Assembly: GCA_027485365.1 (NCBI GenBank)
Contig: JAIXRD010000193.1
Coordinates: forward strand, 1 to 38,509
Direction of reading: 5' to 3'
DNA: 38,509 nucleotides
Source of the DNA: Cryomorphaceae bacterium
GTDB lineage: Bacteria > Bacteroidota > Bacteroidia > Flavobacteriales_D > Crocinitomicaceae
In this document: positions 35,201 to 38,509 of the stretch, one piece after another
Position numbering within the stretch: position 1 is the stretch's first letter
Layout: the number at the start of each line of letters is the position of its first letter
Program-made: the position numbers and the translations under genes
The notes under the pieces: model-generated
The model's database searches: none
What the model was told of the DNA's origin: nothing
The model's input: the letters and a program-made list of their open reading frames with translations, nothing else

Positions 35201-35583
35201 TTTTCGTTTGCCGACGAAGATTGACTAATTAATTGCAAGGTATTCGTTAAGCGATCGGCAATATCAGAAAACATGCTGCCAATTAACTGCGCGGCTTCGA
35301 GTTGTGACATGCGCTTCATCCATCCGAAGCGTTGCGCCAAAGGAATAAACACCAGGCGAACAAACACCGTAGCATTTAATGCCACAAAGGCCAATAAAAA
35401 GAAGAGGCGAATCCAGCTGCTGAGTTCAAAAAAATACGCCAGGCTGGAAAAGAACAAATAGCTGACAGAAAAAACGCCCAAGCTCAGGATGCTTCCTTTC
35501 AACAGGCGATTCAAATAAAACTTATTTGCAAATTTTTCAATCTCTGCATATAAGGTTTGTATGTCATCTTGCGGCTTACTCAT
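32215..35583 (-). CDS. DUF4175-family large membrane/coiled-coil protein
   Basis: This 1122-residue protein has hydrophobic segments near residues 25-85 and 165-190, then beta-rich extracytoplasmic sequence (~190-500: YLVSDQGKFLMQR, YYFTVSDNDGV). Next come ~350 residues of highly charged Glu/Lys/Gln coiled coil (e.g. KELKENAAEQEELKQDIE) and a long low-complexity tail rich in Gln, Met, Gly and Lys (KPGDKEGDSPGMKPG). This is the layout of the Bacteroidota DUF4175 family, whose function I do not know; I recall it near the ybeY-mnmG block. It is the first gene of the four-gene minus operon. TACTTTTA, one mismatch from the -7 consensus, is 11 bases upstream of the ATG. Confidence 0.82.
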   Translation of the reverse strand: MSKPQDDIQTLYAEIEKFANKFYLNRLLKGSILSLGVFSVSYLFFSSLAYFFELSSWIRLFFLLAFVALNATVFVRLVFIPLAQRFGWMKRMSQLEAAQLIGSMFSDIADRLTNTLQLISQSSSANENLDLLTASIAQKTSQLTVFNFSSAIDLSVNKKYAKYVLPSLLTLLVLLIFIPAILTQGTYRIIQYDQVFLPFKFYLAEGKGSYEEGANIPIQVTLKGERIPDKVYLVSDQGKFLMQRALKNRFDFVMKKVKTSGAFYFEANGYESKSYEYKVTGKSVLGKVSLKIHYPAYLNKKDELIQNVGDITVPEGSELTWNGSSKNTSWVELQHANTPKKFKNSGFTYAFQARNSSKLKIRLSNMFSNKVDSSTFQVSVIKDAYPSIQVGEASDSIQDGLRFFSGQVGDDYGVSALNFHYTILRNGKALKTRKLPVSFQSGTRSSFSLAVDFRLEEVKLEDKIEYYFTVSDNDGVNGSKSTKSYVGQYQLPDLKELNEQRDEQQAQTKQDLERVLSKTKEFERSVDKLKKDLTNSKSNDWNNKQQLKQLQEEQKSLANELQQIKDQLEQTTQEKNQLSEIDKALLDKQEMIEKLLEEVMDDELKKLLEDLEKLFNERADQEIQKEMNKLDQQAENMNKQLDRTLEMLKKLQVNEKIDDIEKELKENAAEQEELKQDIENEKVSKEDAVKRQEEINKRFDEIQKKLEETKALNKELESPLNLEDSKALEESIDSELGKASEEVKSGKKGKSKESQQQAADQMEQLADMLDQQQQESNQQQQEEDMELVRQILESLMILSFDQEALIGKFSKVNTTDPKYKKLGRQQIRINTDTKAVSDSLLALAKRQPKIASFVDKELGDINFSQNAAVEAIDDHKKQDISKSQQQVMTAYNNLALLLNEALQQMQSQMQSQMQSSGSCSKPGNGKPKPGNSMSPGDMKEMLKKQLEKMQKGQNPGGKKPGDKEGDSPGMKPGQSGMNMMGLGNKEIAKMAAEQTAIRQRLEQLKNELNKDGKGKGNQLNPLLKELEQQEKDLINKNFSPEMINRQKDIMTRLLESEKALMERGFEEKRESKSGVDQIKGNLIEIKTYNRDKLKQVEMLQVVDPAFSIYYKSKAETYFNLVD

Positions 35584-36060
35584 CTTGGGTAAAAGTAAAA
35601 ATTCATCGCTACATTCCCTAGTTTAATCTTTGCACACCAGTTAATTGTATTTAAAGATATTTATTTAAAAAGAATTTTATTAAAACTATTAAGGCTGTTC
35701 ATTTGTGTAAAAATAAGACCCTTTTATTAACCTTGCATTACTATCAACGAGATTTCAACGGTTTGTTAACATAATTTAATTTCATATTAGCCAATTAAAC
35801 CAAGAATAAATACCCTGTTGTTCACGTGTGTGTATAAGTGACTAAGGTTTATAAATAATTCCAAAAACGCCCGATTTTTTAGTTAACAATCCGTGCATTC
35901 TTATTGCAAAGATTCCGCTAAGTTTCATGCATTAAGTCAAATACTTGTATATAAGCGAACCCAATTGAATATTCCTACACTTTTCTTTTAGCAGTTTTCA
36001 ATACTAATTAACAAGGCTATTCACATGTTATCAAATCACTAATTTTACAAAAAAAACACC
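35584..36060. other. AT-rich intergenic region (477 bp), no gene seen
   Basis: No convincing ORF or tRNA is present. It separates the minus-strand DUF4175-to-mnmG operon from plus-strand rpiB and is notably AT-rich. It contains one exact DnaA-box-like nonamer (TTATACACA, minus strand, 35829-35837), two single-mismatch ones (35704-35712 minus; 36017-36025 plus) and several TTAAC/GTTAAC words. A promoter-like AATCTTTG lies at 35626-35633, and TAATTTTA stands before rpiB. It could be a promoter region, a weak candidate replication origin, or hold a small RNA; I see no decisive structure. Confidence 0.6.
35829..35837 (-). promoter_or_regulatory. DnaA-box-like nonamer TTATACACA
   Basis: An exact match, read on the minus strand, to TTATNCACA, the DnaA box consensus. 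It is the only exact match in the 477-bp gap. Chance occurrence in such AT-rich DNA is quite possible. Confidence 0.35.
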
Positions 36061-36492
36061 ATGAAAATCGCCATCGGATCCGACCATGCAGGTTTTGCGC
36101 TCAAAGCAACATTAATTACTATCCTTGAAGCAGCAGGACATCAGGTAAAAGATTTTGGATGCTACAGTGAAGACAGCATCGATTATCCCGACTATGCGCA
36201 TCCGGTAGCCAATGAAGTGGAGCAGGACGCAGCGGATCTTGGGGTGTTGATTTGCGGTTCTGGAAACGGTATTAGCATGACAGCGAACAAGCACCAAGGC
36301 ATTCGATGTGCCCTGTGTTGGACTCCAGAAATTGCCAGTTTAGCTCGTCAGCACAACGACGCGAACATTTTATCTTTACCGGCGCGTTTCATCAGTGAAG
36401 AACTCGCAACAGAAATCTTACATGCATTTTTATCTGCCCAATTTGAAGGAGGAAGACACGCCACACGCGTGGGGAAGATTGCCTGTGGGTAA
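36061..36492 (+). CDS. rpiB: Ribose-5-phosphate isomerase B
   Basis: This 143-residue RpiB/LacAB-family isomerase has Asp8-His9 in GSDHAGFALK, the anion hole and catalytic Cys65 in CGSGNGISMTANK, CALCWTPEIASLARQHNDANILSLPAR with the general-acid His98 region, and a C-terminal GGRHATRVGKI. It interconverts ribose-5-phosphate and ribulose-5-phosphate, supplying precursor for PRPP and nucleotides. It is monocistronic in this window. Its stop codon lies within the first arm of an inverted repeat (36490-36521). Confidence 0.96.
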   Translation: MKIAIGSDHAGFALKATLITILEAAGHQVKDFGCYSEDSIDYPDYAHPVANEVEQDAADLGVLICGSGNGISMTANKHQGIRCALCWTPEIASLARQHNDANILSLPARFISEELATEILHAFLSAQFEGGRHATRVGKIACG

Positions 36493-36615
36493 CGGTTTCG
36501 GGCTTTGCGAAGTGGCGGATTTTCACCACAAAACTTCATTTGAAAAACCGAACTTGAACCTTGCAATAAGATGTCATAGAAGCACTTAACCCGCCATTTT
36601 GCAAAACCCGTGTTA
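36490..36615. repeat. Long imperfect inverted repeat (attC-like or hairpin element) after rpiB
   Basis: The left arm GGGCTTTGCGAAGTGGCGGA (36500-36519, extending TT) pairs with the right arm at 36588-36609, whose reverse complement is identical at 18 of 22 positions with only transitions. The flanking ends are both TAAC-like (TAAC 36490-36493; GTTA 36612-36615). The spacer of ~66 bp is AT-rich and non-coding. The size and end words recall integron attC or other fold-back recombination sites, but the core bases are not canonical (GTTATCG). It overlaps the rpiB stop codon. Confidence 0.7.
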
Positions 36616-36677
36616 TCGCTTCGGTGTTCTTTTTCGTCCGTTGGTTTGTCGGTCGGTTTTGTCGTGCGTTGGGACAG

Positions 36678-36736
36678 ACACACTCTTTGCCAAGCTTGGG
36701 TTTGAGCGTTGGCTTGTGCGGCTTGGCAATGTGTGT
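36678..36736. repeat. Second inverted repeat with a nested palindrome
   Basis: ACACAC...TTGCCAAGC (36678-36695) pairs with GCTTGGCAA.GTGTGT (36721-36736): 9 bp of perfect inner stem plus 6 bp of outer stem, interrupted by a 3-versus-1-base bulge and enclosing 25 nt. A perfect 10-bp palindrome CCAAGCTTGG spans 36690-36699. It precedes the stop of the restriction gene by about 20 bases and could also serve as a terminator-like structure for it. Confidence 0.65.
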
Positions 36737-36754
36737 GGCTGTTGAGCATTGGCA

Positions 36755-38509
36755 TTATTCAAACATTTTTTTAAAGTCCTTTGTAAAATATTCTCTTACT
36801 GATTCGTTTACTCCTGTCGGCTCATTATAGAAAAATAGGTCAATTTGAACTTCCTTGTCGTTATACTTAATTGTATGGCCATTGAATATATTTTCATAGC
36901 CTTTTGCCTTGTCTTCTGCGTTACCTGTTCCTACTACGTTACCTTTTGGATCAATGAACTTTATAATTAATTTGTTACTGTCTTTTGGTTTTAGCCAAAA
37001 AACAAAGTCTGGAAAGAAGTTTCTGTATTCTTGTTCTCTCGTGTCGTAATATGGTATAGAAACATCATCTGTTGTTTGGTCTATTTTTGAGAAATACCAC
37101 CATTCGTATTTTTCAAGTTTGTCACGATTTTCTTGCAGTTTCTTTAAAAATTCAACTTCTGAAGGAACCCAAACAATGTGTTTAAAAAGTTGTTTGTGTG
37201 CTTCTGATGTAAGTATGATTGGATTGTAATAATTTTCTACTAAAAAATCCGTATTTAATTCAAGTTTCAAACCATTATATGAATAGTTGTTTGGTTTGTC
37301 TTTGCTGTTAAATAAGTCAAGTTGTTCCTGTAATTGTTGGTCGTTTAGCTTCTTTGCTGTGTAGGCTGCAACTATATCACTAACGGAATTGTATTCCGAT
37401 TTACTGCCTTTTATAGAATCAATAATCGCTTGTTCTAAAAGTTCAAGTTCGTTATCAGGAAGATTGGCAACTTCAATTTTGTCAAAGTGGTTTATTTCCG
37501 TCAATACTGGTTCGAATGATTTTAGGCGTTTTGGTTTTTGATTGAAATGTTGATTTAGAAGCAACAAATTGTCAATTGGTTTACGAATGGAACGAGAAAC
37601 AGTGAAATTAAAATTCGTTTCAATTCTTATTTTTTCTAATGTAGAAACCAATGTTTTTGATACATTGATTGGTGATTGCATCAAAACAATTTTGTCTTGT
37701 ACACCTGCACTTTTTCCAACGAATTCTAAAAGGTCGTTGTATTCATCACGGTTTATTGAATAAGCAGGGATTTCTGCGATTACTTCTTCATATTTCGGAA
37801 TCAGTAATTCTTGAGGTATAGCTGTTTTAGCAATATGCTTAACTATTTTCCAATCGTCAGCATCTTTTTCTCTGCTTAGATTTTCAGTAATATTTTTAAT
37901 TACTTCCTTTTTTGTAGCAAATAAAAACAAACTTTCTAAAGGCAAGTTTCTTTTCAGAATGTCAGCTTTAGCTTTAATATCAATGTACCTTGAAAGTGTT
38001 TCAGTTTCTTCTGGAGATACAATGTAGTCAAGTCGCTTTCTAATACCTGAAACTGGTTGAATTCTTACACCACGTCCAATTGCTTGAAGTACAAATTTTT
38101 GTGCACCTTCGTCAACGCCAATATTGATAAAGTTTACAACATTTGGTCGATTACTATCCCAACCTTCTGTAAAGATTCTTGAACCTAGTAAAATATTAAT
38201 ACCGCTTGTTTGTGAGTTTATTTCCTTAAAGTAAGATTTAGTTAATGGTGTTTCTGTGTATTCGTAATTATCCAAAACATTGTCACTCCATTTGGTTGCA
38301 TCTGATGCAACTAACAAACAAAAATGTTGACCTGCATCTGCTGTTTTAAGTCTGAAAGCTATTTCACGACTATTGTTTAATATTCTTGTATATTCTATTT
38401 TTCCATATGATGAAGCATTAAAAACGTACTTTAGTATATCTTCTTTGCTAATGTTTTCAATAATTTGAATAAATGAAGACGGAATTTCCGCTGTATTGAA
38501 TTGATATGA
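36755..38509 (-). CDS. Type III restriction enzyme Res-like helicase-nuclease, C-terminal part (partial)
   Basis: The frame is open to the right edge; the TTG at 38317 is internal, so about 584 codons of a longer gene are visible. Helicase motif V (GSRIFTEGWDSNRPNVVNF) and motif VI (QAIGRGVRI) of an SF2 enzyme are followed by a ~400-residue linker and a C-terminal PD-(D/E)xK nuclease candidate: FPDFVFWLK ... IKFIDPKGN, with PD before D-P-K. This is the layout of type III restriction Res subunits. The Mod methylase, if present, must lie beyond the window. The gene sits just past the paired inverted repeats, consistent with an acquired defence segment. Confidence 0.85.
   Translation of the reverse strand, partial: SYQFNTAEIPSSFIQIIENISKEDILKYVFNASSYGKIEYTRILNNSREIAFRLKTADAGQHFCLLVASDATKWSDNVLDNYEYTETPLTKSYFKEINSQTSGINILLGSRIFTEGWDSNRPNVVNFINIGVDEGAQKFVLQAIGRGVRIQPVSGIRKRLDYIVSPEETETLSRYIDIKAKADILKRNLPLESLFLFATKKEVIKNITENLSREKDADDWKIVKHIAKTAIPQELLIPKYEEVIAEIPAYSINRDEYNDLLEFVGKSAGVQDKIVLMQSPINVSKTLVSTLEKIRIETNFNFTVSRSIRKPIDNLLLLNQHFNQKPKRLKSFEPVLTEINHFDKIEVANLPDNELELLEQAIIDSIKGSKSEYNSVSDIVAAYTAKKLNDQQLQEQLDLFNSKDKPNNYSYNGLKLELNTDFLVENYYNPIILTSEAHKQLFKHIVWVPSEVEFLKKLQENRDKLEKYEWWYFSKIDQTTDDVSIPYYDTREQEYRNFFPDFVFWLKPKDSNKLIIKFIDPKGNVVGTGNAEDKAKGYENIFNGHTIKYNDKEVQIDLFFYNEPTGVNESVREYFTKDFKKMFE

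Noticed and set aside
35819-35835. CACGTG at 35823-35828 as a second parS
   Set aside because: Only the six-base core matches; the outer bases (TTGTT / TGTGT) fail the consensus. Other CACGTG words, e.g. at 17205 and 15719, fail in the same way.
1-38509. CRISPR arrays, insertion sequences, tRNA or rRNA genes
   Set aside because: I saw no regularly spaced repeats, transposase signatures or tRNA cloverleaf patterns in the window.

Overview
The window looks like a chromosomal segment of a Bacteroidota bacterium, most likely order Flavobacteriales (I cannot fix the genus). The evidence: a PorZ-type type IX secretion (T9SS) protein and three further proteins with T9SS-like C-terminal sorting domains; several start regions preceded by the Bacteroidota -7 promoter element TAnnTTTG rather than a Shine-Dalgarno sequence; signal peptides ending in FSQ/AQ; and the block mnmG - ybeY - anti-sigma-type ATPase - DUF4175, which is familiar from this phylum. 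The DNA is AT-rich throughout.

Layout. 1-1249: the end of a polysaccharide flippase, then a minus-strand pair of thiol proteins (ArsC/Spx-like and bacilliredoxin). 1296-3623: porZ. 3725-8985: an envelope-glycan block made of a GT-C-like membrane protein, a UbiA-family decaprenyl-phosphate phosphoribosyltransferase-like enzyme and a HAD phosphatase overlapping in one plus-strand operon, faced by a second GT-C-like protein and a small VTT/DedA-like membrane protein. 9030-14241: a T9SS cargo protein and a three-gene overlapping minus operon (S41 peptidase, methionine/glutamine-type aminotransferase, omega-amidase). 14352-17208: TIGR01777 epimerase-like protein, PIN-PhoH ATPase and ftsE. 17342-22130: a 1022-residue TPR protein coupled to an outer-membrane beta-barrel protein. 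22208-28397: two tandem paralogous secreted peptidoglycan amidases of about 985 residues. 28391-35583: a minus-strand series (2-hydroxyacid dehydrogenase, mnmG, ybeY, HATPase, DUF4175). 35584-36060: an AT-rich gap. 36061-36492: rpiB. 36490-36740: strongly folded non-coding DNA. 36755 to the right edge: the C-terminal part of a type III restriction (Res-like) helicase-nuclease that runs off the window.

The most notable signals are not ordinary genes. (1) A perfect 16-bp copy of the bacterial centromere site parS lies inside the last codons of ybeY, next to mnmG, suggesting that this locus is near the replication origin; the AT-rich gap 35584-36060 is a weak candidate for the origin itself. (2) Between the twin amidases lies a chimeric genetic fossil: a 92% identical fragment of the neighbouring dehydrogenase gene fused, at a TTTAT microhomology, to a decayed 3' end of the upstream barrel gene. 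It records how the tandem array was built. (3) The two amidases carry an N-terminal domain resembling lytic-transglycosylase modules but apparently lacking the catalytic Glu. (4) The UbiA/HAD/GT-C operon hints at a polyprenyl-phosphate-pentose donor pathway like that of mycobacterial arabinan synthesis. (5) Two nested inverted repeats separate rpiB from the restriction gene and mark the edge of an accessory segment.
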